Shown: positions 27,342 to 36,330 of the stretch, in pieces | Layout of the letters: every line of letters begins with the position of its first letter | How positions within the stretch are numbered: the first letter of the stretch is position 1 | Assembly: GCA_945487905.1 (NCBI GenBank) | Contig: CALYTW010000008.1 | Coordinates: 1-36,925, forward strand | Reading direction: 5' to 3' | Length of the DNA stretch: 36,925 nt | Source of the DNA: an uncultured cyanobacterium | GTDB lineage: Bacteria; Cyanobacteriota; Vampirovibrionia; Gastranaerophilales; Gastranaerophilaceae | The notes under the pieces: generated by a model | Database searches by the model: none | What the model was told of the DNA's origin: nothing | The model's input: the letters and a program-made list of their open reading frames with translations, nothing else | Program-made: the position numbers and the translations under genes

Positions 27342-27533
27342 ATGGCTAAGACAAAAGAATCAAAAATACAAATAAAACTTGTAAAGAGTTTAATCGGATG
27401 CTCCGAAACTCAACGCAAGGTTGCTAAAGCGTTAGGCTTTACAAAAAAAGACCAGATTGTTGAACACGCTAAAAGTGCAACAATTATGGGTATGGTTAAC
27501 AAGATTTCACACTTGTTAGAAGTTACTGAATAG
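27342..27533 (+). CDS. rpmD: 50S ribosomal protein L30
   Basis: IQIKLVKSLIGCSETQRKVAKALGFTKKDQIVEHAKSATIMGMVNKISHLL. Confidence 0.93.
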   Translation: MAKTKESKIQIKLVKSLIGCSETQRKVAKALGFTKKDQIVEHAKSATIMGMVNKISHLLEVTE

Positions 27534-27560
27534 TAATAATTAGAGAAAAGGACAAATAAA

Positions 27561-28010
27561 ATGGAAAGAATAAAAATTGAAGATTTGAAACCTGCTGAAG
27601 GTTCAACAAAGAAAACAGTTAGAGTTGGCAGAGGCCGTTCATCAGGATGCGGTAAAACATCAAGCAGAGGTCATAACGGCGAAGGTCAGCGTTCGGGAAG
27701 AACTTCTAAAAGAGGTTTTGAAGGCGGTCAAATGCCTAGCTACAGAAGATTGCCTAAATTAAAAGGATTCCAGGTAATCAATAAAATTGAATATGCAGAA
27801 ATCAATGTAGGTAAGCTGGCTGATTTAAAAATGAAAGAAATTTCATTAGAATCATTGATAGAAGCAGGTAAAGCAAGCTCTAAAGCCGCAGGTTTGAGAG
27901 TATTAGGAAACGGCGAACTCACAAAAGCTGTTACCGTAAAGGCTATGTACTTTACACCTTCTGCTAAAGAAAAAATCGAAGCAGCAGGCGGAAAAGCTGA
28001 ATTAGTTTAA
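27561..28010 (+). CDS. rplO: 50S ribosomal protein L15
   Basis: KTVRVGRGRSSGCGKTSSRGHNGEGQRSG...GFEGGQMPSYRRLPKLKGF. Confidence 0.97.
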   Translation: MERIKIEDLKPAEGSTKKTVRVGRGRSSGCGKTSSRGHNGEGQRSGRTSKRGFEGGQMPSYRRLPKLKGFQVINKIEYAEINVGKLADLKMKEISLESLIEAGKASSKAAGLRVLGNGELTKAVTVKAMYFTPSAKEKIEAAGGKAELV

Positions 28011-28040
28011 TTTTTAAAATTAAACTAAATTATATTAATA

Positions 28041-28142
28041 TAATTGAAAATGGAAAGTGGAAAATGGAAAATTAAGTTAAAACTCTTAATAAAGATTCTT
28101 TGTTTAAATAATTTTCCATTTTCAATTTTCAACTTTCCATTA
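28041..28142. repeat. dispersed AATTGAAAATGGAAAATGG hairpin, copy B
   Basis: taattgaaaatggaaagtggaaaatggaaaatta ... taattttccattttcaattttcaactttccatta. Confidence 0.75.
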
Positions 28143-28177
28143 TACGTGTAAAAATAGACAAAAGGGAAATTTAAAAT

Positions 28178-29509
28178 ATGACAGGAATGAGAATGCCTAC
28201 AACGGCAGATTTGATGTCAATGTGGAATGCTTCAGGCTTAAAAGAAAAGTTAATTTTCACATTTTTAATGCTTATTGCATTTCGTTTTGGTATACATCTT
28301 CCGGTATTTGGTATAAATAATGAGATATTTGCAAGAATTGCTTCCGGAAACAATATCCTAGGATTTTTGGATTTATTCACAGGCGGTGCGCTAGGTAAAG
28401 TTTCAATATTTGCATTAGGTATAGGACCATATATTACATCATCAATTATTATGCAATTGATGGCTGTAATTATACCTGCGTTGGAAAAATTACAGAAAGA
28501 AGACGGAGAAGCAGGAAGAAGAAAGCTGTCTCAATACACAAGAATATTTACAGTTGTACTGGCGGTTTTCCAGTCCATAATATTTATGGCATATCTTGCA
28601 CACCTTCCCGGAGCTATTACATCGGGATTGAATCACTCTATGTTTTACGTTTCAGCAATAATTACAATGACAGCAGGTTCTGTTCTTGTAATGTGGATGT
28701 CTGAATTGATTACAGAAAAAGGTATCGGAAACGGAGGTTCACTGATAATCTTTGTAGGTATTATATCAGGAATCCCGTTGTATTCGGCAAGAACAGCTCA
28801 AATGGTTTCAAACGACTCGGCTTTGATGTGGGGTTTGGTGCTTTTACTAACAATCTTCTTTGTTACAATGGTCTTCATCGTTGTAATGCAAGAAGCTGTA
28901 AGAAAAGTTATCATTGTTAATCCTAAAAGGCAGGTTGGTAACAAGGTTTATGGCGGAGTTAACACGTTTATACCTTTCAAACTTAATCCGGGTGGTGTAA
29001 TGCCGATTATCTTTGCGGTTGCTATTCTTTTGTTCCCATCTACAATATTGAGTCTTGTGGGACAAGCTCAGTTGAGCGGACATGCGGAAACTATTGTATT
29101 GTTTTTGAACAAAATCTTTAATCCAAGCGGATTAACGTATTATGCAATATATTTCTTAATGATTGTTGCATTGACTTTCTTTTATGCATCAATTATGCCT
29201 AATATGCAGCCGAAGGAAATTGCAGACAATTTGAAGAAATACGGTTCTTCAATTCCGGGAGTAAAACCGGGGAGACCAACGGCAGAAGCTTTGGATAAAA
29301 TTTTAACCAAAACAACATTTATCGGAGCTTTGGCTTTGGGTTTAATTGCTCTTGTACCGGCATTTGCAAGTTATGTAACCAAAATAACCACACTTCAAGG
29401 TATCGGTGCAACATCCTTAATCATTATGGTCGGTGTTGCTTTGGATTTGATTAATCAAGTCAGAACACATCTTCTTGCAAGAAACTACGAAACATTCTTG
29501 AAAGAGTAG
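28178..29509 (+). CDS. secY: preprotein translocase SecY
   Basis: LDLFTGGALGKVSIFALGIGPYITSSIIMQLM, EKGIGNGGSLIIFVGIISGIP, NPGGVMPIIFA, PGVKPGRPTAEALDKIL. Confidence 0.97.
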   Translation: MTGMRMPTTADLMSMWNASGLKEKLIFTFLMLIAFRFGIHLPVFGINNEIFARIASGNNILGFLDLFTGGALGKVSIFALGIGPYITSSIIMQLMAVIIPALEKLQKEDGEAGRRKLSQYTRIFTVVLAVFQSIIFMAYLAHLPGAITSGLNHSMFYVSAIITMTAGSVLVMWMSELITEKGIGNGGSLIIFVGIISGIPLYSARTAQMVSNDSALMWGLVLLLTIFFVTMVFIVVMQEAVRKVIIVNPKRQVGNKVYGGVNTFIPFKLNPGGVMPIIFAVAILLFPSTILSLVGQAQLSGHAETIVLFLNKIFNPSGLTYYAIYFLMIVALTFFYASIMPNMQPKEIADNLKKYGSSIPGVKPGRPTAEALDKILTKTTFIGALALGLIALVPAFASYVTKITTLQGIGATSLIIMVGVALDLINQVRTHLLARNYETFLKE

Positions 29510-29682
29510 ATTTTATAAACCCTTACCTTTGCCTCTCCTGCCCTGTGAGCATCCTCTCCTTCTGAATGAGTGATAAAGGAGAGGAAAAAGATAAAATCTG
29601 AGTCTATCCCTCCCCCTTGGGGAGGGTGTCCGGAGAACAGGATGGGGATAATTGGAATAATGTTATAAGTATGACAATTTTT

Positions 29683-29765
29683 TGTCATTGCGAACGAAGC
29701 AAAGCAATCTGTAACAATACATACTCTGGATTGCTTTGAAAATCAAAGATATTCTCGCAATGACA
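29683..29765. repeat. palindromic dispersed repeat of TGTCATTGCGA...GCAATC type
   Basis: tgtcattgcgaacgaagcaaagcaatct ... gattgctttgaaaatcaaagatattctcgcaatgaca. Confidence 0.75.
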
Positions 29766-29797
29766 AAATCATTCACTGAAAAATGGGAGACTTTAAA

Positions 29798-30118
29798 ATG
29801 GTAGATTGTATATTTTGTAAAATTATAAACGGCGATTTCGGAACCGAATTTGTTTACGAAAATGAATACGCTGTTGTTTTTAAAGATATTAACCCGAAAG
29901 CGGAAATTCATCTTCTTGTAGTTCCGAGATTGCATGTTGAATCTTTGAACGAGCTTGATGACGAAACTCTTTTAGGTAAATTAATGATGACAGTCAAAGA
30001 AACAACCAAAAAGCTCGGCATTAAATCATACAAGACACTTATAAATACAGGTAAAGAAGCGGGACAAGAAGTTTTTCACCTGCATATACATATACTTTCA
30101 GGGAAAATGGAATTTTAA
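29798..30118 (+). CDS. HIT family protein (HINT-like)
   Basis: CIFCKIINGDFGTEFVYENEYAVVFKDINPKAEIHLLVVPR, HLHIHIL; ATG 29798 with SD gggaga. Confidence 0.93.
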   Translation: MVDCIFCKIINGDFGTEFVYENEYAVVFKDINPKAEIHLLVVPRLHVESLNELDDETLLGKLMMTVKETTKKLGIKSYKTLINTGKEAGQEVFHLHIHILSGKMEF

Positions 30119-30302
30119 GTTTATCTCTCAGTCCGAGTCTAATGATATAATCACGAATGAACCGTTTTTCATTTAAAGCTTTATTTATAGCACTTCAGCG
30201 ACGGACTCAGGTAGCATTGAAGAAATTTCGGTTACATTATTAAGCAACAGAAAATAAATGTATTTAATAGACAACCGCATTCCGTCATAGTAAAATAAGT
30301 TT

Positions 30303-30509
30303 ATGGAAAATTTGGTTAAGAAATAAAATTTGGTATATGAAATCCGAGGTCATAAAGTTATGCTTGATAGTGACCTTACTCGACTTTATGAAATTGAAAC
30401 AAAAAATTTAAACAGAGCTTTTAAATCCGGCATTCAAGAGTTAAAAGATGCAATGGATTTACTTACGAACAAAACAAAACCCGCAAAAATTAGATTTAAA
30501 ATTGATTGA
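30303..30509 (+). pseudogene. ORF6N-domain (phage/KilA-like) gene remnant
   Basis: MENLVKK*NLVYEIRGHKVMLDSDLTRLYEIETKNLNRAFKSGIQELKDAMDLLTNKTKPAKIRFKID*: in-frame stop at codon 8 and missing centre. Confidence 0.75.
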
Positions 30510-30544
30510 TACACAGACATTTTAGCAGTAAGAAAGGAATTAAA

Positions 30545-31420
30545 ATGACAGAAACAATAGTTTTACAAGGTGTAGACAAAGAACAGAAAATATATAAAGA
30601 AATTACCCCCGGAGGGTATGGGATTGCAATAAAAACAAAAGATATTTTGTTTTCAAAACAATCTGATTTCCAAAAGGTAGAAATTTTTGATACGGATTCC
30701 ACCTTGGGTAGAGTTTTGACACTGGATGACTTAATGATGACCACAGAAGGAGATGAATGGCACTATCACGAAATGATAGCACATATACCCATGATGCACC
30801 ATAAATGTCCAAAAACAGTTCTTGTTATAGGCGGCGGAGACGGCGGAACTGTTAGAGAAGTTTTAAAGCACGATACGGTCGAAAAAGTTGTTCTTTGCGA
30901 GATTGACGGAATGGTTATTGATGCATGCAAGGAGTTTTTACCAACAATTTCCTGCGAGCTGGATAATCCGAAATGCGAAGTTCTTGTACAAGATGCGATT
31001 GAATATATTAAAGATAAAAAGAATATGTTTGATATAGTTCTAATTGATTCAACAGACCCTATGGGTCCAGGAGAAGGTTTATTTACGGATGAATTTTACA
31101 CAAACGTAAAAGAATCCTTGAAAGATGGCGGAATTATGGTTGCACAATCTGAAAGCCCGTTTACTAATCCTAATGAAATCAAAAATATGTACACACAGCT
31201 AAGACGTGTATTTCCGATAGTTTCTACTTATACCTCAAATATTCCAACCTACCCCGGAGGATACTGGGCGTGGGCATTCTGCTCGGAATCAGTTAAACCG
31301 CTTTCATATTGGGATGAACGAAGAGGGGAGCAAATAACTAAAACAAGCAAAATTTATAACAAGGAATACCATGAAGCACGTTTTGCGCTTCCTAATTATC
31401 TTAAACAACTTGTCGTATAA
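30545..31420 (+). CDS. speE: spermidine (polyamine) synthase
   Basis: DEWHYHEMIAHIPMMHHKCPKTVLVIGGGDGGTVREVLKH, LIDSTDPMGPGEGLF; ATG 30545. Confidence 0.96.
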   Translation: MTETIVLQGVDKEQKIYKEITPGGYGIAIKTKDILFSKQSDFQKVEIFDTDSTLGRVLTLDDLMMTTEGDEWHYHEMIAHIPMMHHKCPKTVLVIGGGDGGTVREVLKHDTVEKVVLCEIDGMVIDACKEFLPTISCELDNPKCEVLVQDAIEYIKDKKNMFDIVLIDSTDPMGPGEGLFTDEFYTNVKESLKDGGIMVAQSESPFTNPNEIKNMYTQLRRVFPIVSTYTSNIPTYPGGYWAWAFCSESVKPLSYWDERRGEQITKTSKIYNKEYHEARFALPNYLKQLVV

Positions 31421-31494
31421 ACTTTGTAAATAATGAAATTTTAAAAAAACGGGTTATAATGAATTTGTAACCAGTTTTATTATAGGATAGCAGT

Positions 31495-32052
31495 ATGAAA
31501 AAATTTTTAATTTTGTGTTTGACTCTCATAATAACTTCCGTAAGCGTATCTGCTTATACAACCCCAAGATGGAAAGCAATGCCGATAAGAGTGTACATAC
31601 CGCAAAATCGAGGTAATTATACAGTTCTTATGCAAAAAGCATTCAGTGCATGGCAAACAAAATCGCAGGAAATTGTCAGGTTTAAATATGTTACAAAAAA
31701 GAGCGAAGCCGACATTTATGTATCGTTTGTTGACCACGTTAACGGGTGCGGAAGTAGTGATGCCGTAGGTTGTACTTATTATTCCGTCAACCCGAAAGGA
31801 TATTTTACCCAAAACTATATAGAAATTGCAACAAAAGAAATTTCTGTTGTGCGACAAAACGGTAAAATATACAAAAAAGAAAAAGGCAGAACCAAAAATC
31901 ACCTTTACGGAGTCATGATACACGAAGTAGGGCATGCACTCGGACTTGATCATTCAAATAATTCAAACAGTATAATGTATCCCTATGATTTAGATAAAAT
32001 TCAATATGTAACCAATGTTGACTTAAAACTTTTGAAAAATAAATATCGTTAA
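31495..32052 (+). CDS. secreted matrixin-like zinc metalloprotease
   Basis: Signal peptide; MIHEVGHALGLDHSNNSNSIMYP = HExxHxxGxxH plus Met-turn. Confidence 0.9.
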   Translation: MKKFLILCLTLIITSVSVSAYTTPRWKAMPIRVYIPQNRGNYTVLMQKAFSAWQTKSQEIVRFKYVTKKSEADIYVSFVDHVNGCGSSDAVGCTYYSVNPKGYFTQNYIEIATKEISVVRQNGKIYKKEKGRTKNHLYGVMIHEVGHALGLDHSNNSNSIMYPYDLDKIQYVTNVDLKLLKNKYR

Positions 32053-32092
32053 TTGGCAATTAGGGATGTTATATTTGAATTATATTTGAAAA

Positions 32093-34909
32093 TTATTTGA
32101 TTAAAATACTCTCAACAGCTTCTGCACAGTCGTCACAAATTCCGTCGGAATTTAGATTTCTGTATTTCCAACATCTGCAACACTTTTTACCTTCGGCTTT
32201 TGTTACCCAAACAGTCGTGTTTTCTTCCGTATATTCATTCAAAACTTCTGCCGGTGCTTCTTCCGAAACATAAGCTTGAGAGACAATAAATATATCTGCA
32301 ATGTCTTTTGCGTGTTTTTCAAGAAGTTCTGAATTTTCTGATTTGATATAAACTGCCACTTCAAGCGAGCTTCCGACTTTTTTATCCGCTCTCAAAGGCT
32401 CAATTGCACGGGTAACAACTTCTCTTGTTTTAAGAATTTTTCCGAATTCTTCTTCAAGAGCTTCATTGTTCCACTCAGAGTGTATTTTTGGCCAATCGGC
32501 AAGAAGCACACTTTCCAATTCTCCACGCTGAGTCTCCGGAGTGTTTTGCCAAATATCTTCCGCCTGATGAGGCATAACCGGAGCCAAAACTCTAACAAGA
32601 GCCTGCAAATTTTCATAAAGAACAGTCTGGCATGCACGTCTTGAAAGCGATTTCTTACCAGCAGTATAAAGTCTGTCTTTTACAATATCAAGATAGAAGG
32701 AGCTTAAATCAACCGCAGCAAAGTTTTGAAGTGCCTGAAAATATTTATAAAATTCGTAATTTTCAAACGATTCCGTAATCTCTGCAATAACCTTGTTCAA
32801 TTTATGAAGTGCAAATTTGTCTATCGGTTTTAAATCTTCATATTTTACATAATCTTTTGCAGGGTCAAAATCGTGAATATTACCCAGCAAAAATCTTGCA
32901 GTATTTCTTGTTTTCTTGAATATTTCGGTTAACTGTTTAATTATATTATCTCCGATTTTGGTATCGTTTCTGTAATCAACAGAAGCTGCCCAAAGTCTAA
33001 GTATATCTGCACCGTATTTTTCAATAATATCATCCGGTCTGATATAGTTACCAAGCGATTTTGACATTTTTCTGCCGTCTTCTCCGAATACAAAACCGTG
33101 AGTCAAAACCTGCTTATAAGGAGCTTTTTCCTGAACAGCGACAGACGTTAAAAGTGATGACTGGAACCATCCCCTGTGCTGGTCAGAGCCTTCCAAATAC
33201 ATATCAACAGGCGTATGACCCAATTCATCAGAGCGTTTTTCCACTACCGTTCTCCAAGTTACACCCGAATCGAACCATACGTCCATAATATCGTTTTCTT
33301 TTTTGAAATGTTTTTTATGGCAATGAGGACATTCAAATCCTTTCGGTAAAAGTTCTTCCGCCGTATGTTTTACCCAAGCATCCGATGATTCTTGTTCAAA
33401 GATTTTTGCAACGTTCTCTATTGTTTCATCCGTTACAATCGCTTCTCCACAATCTTCACAATAGAATACCGGAATCGGCACTCCCCAAGCTCTTTGGCGT
33501 GAAATACACCAATCGGTTCTTCCTGCAACCATATTTCCTATGCGGCTTTCTCCGCTTGCAGGAATCCATTTGACATTTTTGATTGCTTCACAAGCCTTAT
33601 CTCTGAACTTATCGACTTTCACAAACCATTGAGGCGTTGCTCTGTAGATTACAGGATTTTTACATCTCCAACAATGTGGGTAACTGTGGCTGATTTCGTT
33701 TTGGTATACAAGGGCTTTTTTCTCAATAAGCATATCAATAACCATGTCGTTACCCTTATAATAAGGAACACCGACTAACTCTGGAATTCTGCCATCTTCC
33801 GTCCAACAGCCTTTGCTATCTAAGGGAGATAACACTTCCACACCATATTTTACACCGACTTCGTAGTCCTCAAGACCATGTCCCGGAGCCGTATGAACCA
33901 AACCCGTACCGGCATCCAGCGTAACATGTTCTCCTAAAATTATTTTCGAATTTCTGTCTATTAACGGATGTTTAACTTCCAAAAGCTCTAAATCCTGACC
34001 GACACAAGTTCCTATAATTGAAATTTCGCTTTCTTCAAGTCCTGTATCCGCCAAAAATGCACCAAGCAAGTCGGTTGCAGTTAGATAAATATCGTTTTTG
34101 TATGTAAAGAATGAATATTCAAACCTCGGGTGCATTGAAATGGCTACATTAGAAGGAATTGTCCATGGAGTTGTTGTCCAAATGACAGCGTAAATGTCCA
34201 TAGGCGTAGAGGTATGGAGGTATGGGAACTTTTCTTTCAAAATTCTTGTACTATTATTATCAAACTTGAACCTTACATAAATAGATTTTGAAGAAATATC
34301 TGCGTATTCAACTTCAGCCTCAGCCAAAGCTGTTTCGCATGAAGCACACCAGTAAACGGGTTTTAAACCTTTTTCAATATAACCCTTTTTATACATTGCT
34401 CCGAATACTCTGACCTGTTCTGCTTCAAATTCAGGGTCAATGGTTAAATAAGGATGTTCCCAATCTCCCCATACACCCAGACGTTTGAATTCACTTTCCT
34501 GACCTTTAAGGCTTTTGTGAGCATATTCTCTGCATTTTTCTCTAAGTTGAGCCGGAGTTAACGCACTTCTTCCGCCTTCAATATTCTTAACAACCTTATT
34601 TTCAATGGGCAAACCATGTCCGTCATATCCCGGAACATAAGGCGCATAATAACCACGCATGGATTTATAACGAATTAAAATATCTTTTAAAATCTTATTC
34701 AAAGCTGTTCCGACGTGAATTTTACCAGAACTCAAATACGGAGGGCCATCATGCAAAACAAAAGAATTAGCCTTGTCTCTCTGTGCCAAATTCTTTTCAT
34801 ATACATTTGCCCTCTCCCAAAATTCTTGAGTTTGAGGTTCTTTTTGAGTTGCGTTTGCTCTCATTTCGAGCGTAGTTTGCGGTAAATTCAATGTATCTTT
34901 ATATTCCAT
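32093..34909 (-). CDS. ileS: isoleucyl-tRNA synthetase
   Basis: HDGPPYLSSGKIHVGTALNKILKD (HIGH), KMSKSLGNYI (KMSKS), C-terminal CCRCWKY...CDDC zinc motif. Confidence 0.98.
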   Translation of the reverse strand: MEYKDTLNLPQTTLEMRANATQKEPQTQEFWERANVYEKNLAQRDKANSFVLHDGPPYLSSGKIHVGTALNKILKDILIRYKSMRGYYAPYVPGYDGHGLPIENKVVKNIEGGRSALTPAQLREKCREYAHKSLKGQESEFKRLGVWGDWEHPYLTIDPEFEAEQVRVFGAMYKKGYIEKGLKPVYWCASCETALAEAEVEYADISSKSIYVRFKFDNNSTRILKEKFPYLHTSTPMDIYAVIWTTTPWTIPSNVAISMHPRFEYSFFTYKNDIYLTATDLLGAFLADTGLEESEISIIGTCVGQDLELLEVKHPLIDRNSKIILGEHVTLDAGTGLVHTAPGHGLEDYEVGVKYGVEVLSPLDSKGCWTEDGRIPELVGVPYYKGNDMVIDMLIEKKALVYQNEISHSYPHCWRCKNPVIYRATPQWFVKVDKFRDKACEAIKNVKWIPASGESRIGNMVAGRTDWCISRQRAWGVPIPVFYCEDCGEAIVTDETIENVAKIFEQESSDAWVKHTAEELLPKGFECPHCHKKHFKKENDIMDVWFDSGVTWRTVVEKRSDELGHTPVDMYLEGSDQHRGWFQSSLLTSVAVQEKAPYKQVLTHGFVFGEDGRKMSKSLGNYIRPDDIIEKYGADILRLWAASVDYRNDTKIGDNIIKQLTEIFKKTRNTARFLLGNIHDFDPAKDYVKYEDLKPIDKFALHKLNKVIAEITESFENYEFYKYFQALQNFAAVDLSSFYLDIVKDRLYTAGKKSLSRRACQTVLYENLQALVRVLAPVMPHQAEDIWQNTPETQRGELESVLLADWPKIHSEWNNEALEEEFGKILKTREVVTRAIEPLRADKKVGSSLEVAVYIKSENSELLEKHAKDIADIFIVSQAYVSEEAPAEVLNEYTEENTTVWVTKAEGKKCCRCWKYRNLNSDGICDDCAEAVESILIK

Positions 34910-34936
34910 AGTTTTCCTTTCGTGTTAAGTTAAAAA

Positions 34937-34970
34937 TTATCCATTTCCCATTTTCAATTTTCAATTGTGC
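34937..34970. repeat. dispersed AATTGAAAATGGAAAATGG-type repeat, copy C
   Basis: attatccatttcccattttcaattttcaattgtgcc; overlaps stop codon of the 34954 CDS. Confidence 0.65.
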
Positions 34971-36270
34971 CAAAATCTTTGGCAAAACTTACTTCCTGAT
35001 TAGTTTTTCCGTAGGTATTTGTTTTAATTTTTGTACGTTTTAAAAATTCATACATTTTATTATAATCAAAACAATTTTCCCAGCGTGCAATAACAACTGT
35101 CGCAACACAGTTTCCGATTAAGTTAACCGTTGTTCTTCCCATATCAAGAATTTGATCAATTCCGAGAAGTATTGCAACCCCGATTATCGGTATATTGAAG
35201 CTTGTCAGAGTACCTGCAAGAACAATTAGTGCTGCTCTGGGAACACCTGCAACCCCTTTTGAAGTAAGCATTAAAGCGAACATTATTACTAATTGCTGCT
35301 CAAGAGAAAGATTTATCCCGACAAGTTGAGTTGAAAACAACACAGCCATAGCCAGATAAAGGGTAGAACCGTCAAGGTTGAATGTATATCCCGTAGGCAT
35401 TACAAAACCGACAATTGATTTCGGTACACCAAACTTTTCCATGATAGACATGGCTTTAGGAAGCGCCGCTTCGGAACTTGCAGTCGTAAACGTCAAAAGA
35501 GCCGGCTCGTTAATTGCCCTTAATAAGCCTCTTAAAGATATATGAACAAGCTTGCAAGCTATAAATAATACTATTAAGACGAATACGGCAAGAGCTGTAT
35601 ATAATGACAATATTATTTTTCCGTAATTTACAAGGATTTCAATACCGTTTGTACCTACAGTATAAGCTATTGCACCAAAAATACCCATCGGAGCAAAAAG
35701 CATAACGTATTCCGTAAACTTAAACATTATTGTTGAAACAGAGTTCAATAAATCAAGAACAGGCTTTGCACGTTTTCCGATTGCACATATAGCAAGCGCA
35801 AAGAAAAGAGAAAATACAACTATTTGGAGCAAATTGCCGTCAGCCATTGCCTGAACAATACTTGTCGGGAAAAGACTTAAAAGCATCTGCCCGAATGAAG
35901 TTCCATGATTGGTAACTGCCATGCTTGCGGCTTGTGCTATTCCTGCTGCTTGCGGATCAATTGTTAAACCTTCCCCCGGCTTAAACAGATTTGCAAAACC
36001 TAAACCTATGATAAGAGCAAGGGTTGTTACCACTTCAAAATAAACAACCGTTTTTACACCCAGTCTGCCAAGACTTTTTACATCGCCATGACCTGCAATT
36101 CCGACCACAAGTGTCGCAAACAACAATGGTGCAATTATCATTTTTACCATTCGCAGGAATACTTCCGCCAAAACATGAGTCCTTATTGCAAAGTCAGGAA
36201 ATGCCCACCCCGCAATCACACCTAGTATGAGTGAAATAAGTATTGCTGCTGTTAAACGTGAATGTCTCAA
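34954..36270 (-). CDS. dicarboxylate/amino acid:cation symporter (DAACS family)
   Basis: FLRMVKMIIAPLLFATLVVGIAG, TTASSEAALPKAMSIMEKFGVPKSIVGFVMPTGYTFNLDGSTLY, LTSKGVAGVPRAALIVL, DMGRTTVNLIGNCVATVVIARWE. Confidence 0.97.
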   Translation of the reverse strand: MRHSRLTAAILISLILGVIAGWAFPDFAIRTHVLAEVFLRMVKMIIAPLLFATLVVGIAGHGDVKSLGRLGVKTVVYFEVVTTLALIIGLGFANLFKPGEGLTIDPQAAGIAQAASMAVTNHGTSFGQMLLSLFPTSIVQAMADGNLLQIVVFSLFFALAICAIGKRAKPVLDLLNSVSTIMFKFTEYVMLFAPMGIFGAIAYTVGTNGIEILVNYGKIILSLYTALAVFVLIVLFIACKLVHISLRGLLRAINEPALLTFTTASSEAALPKAMSIMEKFGVPKSIVGFVMPTGYTFNLDGSTLYLAMAVLFSTQLVGINLSLEQQLVIMFALMLTSKGVAGVPRAALIVLAGTLTSFNIPIIGVAILLGIDQILDMGRTTVNLIGNCVATVVIARWENCFDYNKMYEFLKRTKIKTNTYGKTNQEVSFAKDFGTIEN

Positions 36271-36330
36271 ATCCTTTTACCTCTTCGTTTAATTATTGTA
36301 CTATAAACACAAATTTATTATAATGGGTTT

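Noticed and set aside
32392-33573. ORFs within ileS on both strands
   Set aside because: Overlap the conserved ileS reading frame, no independent support
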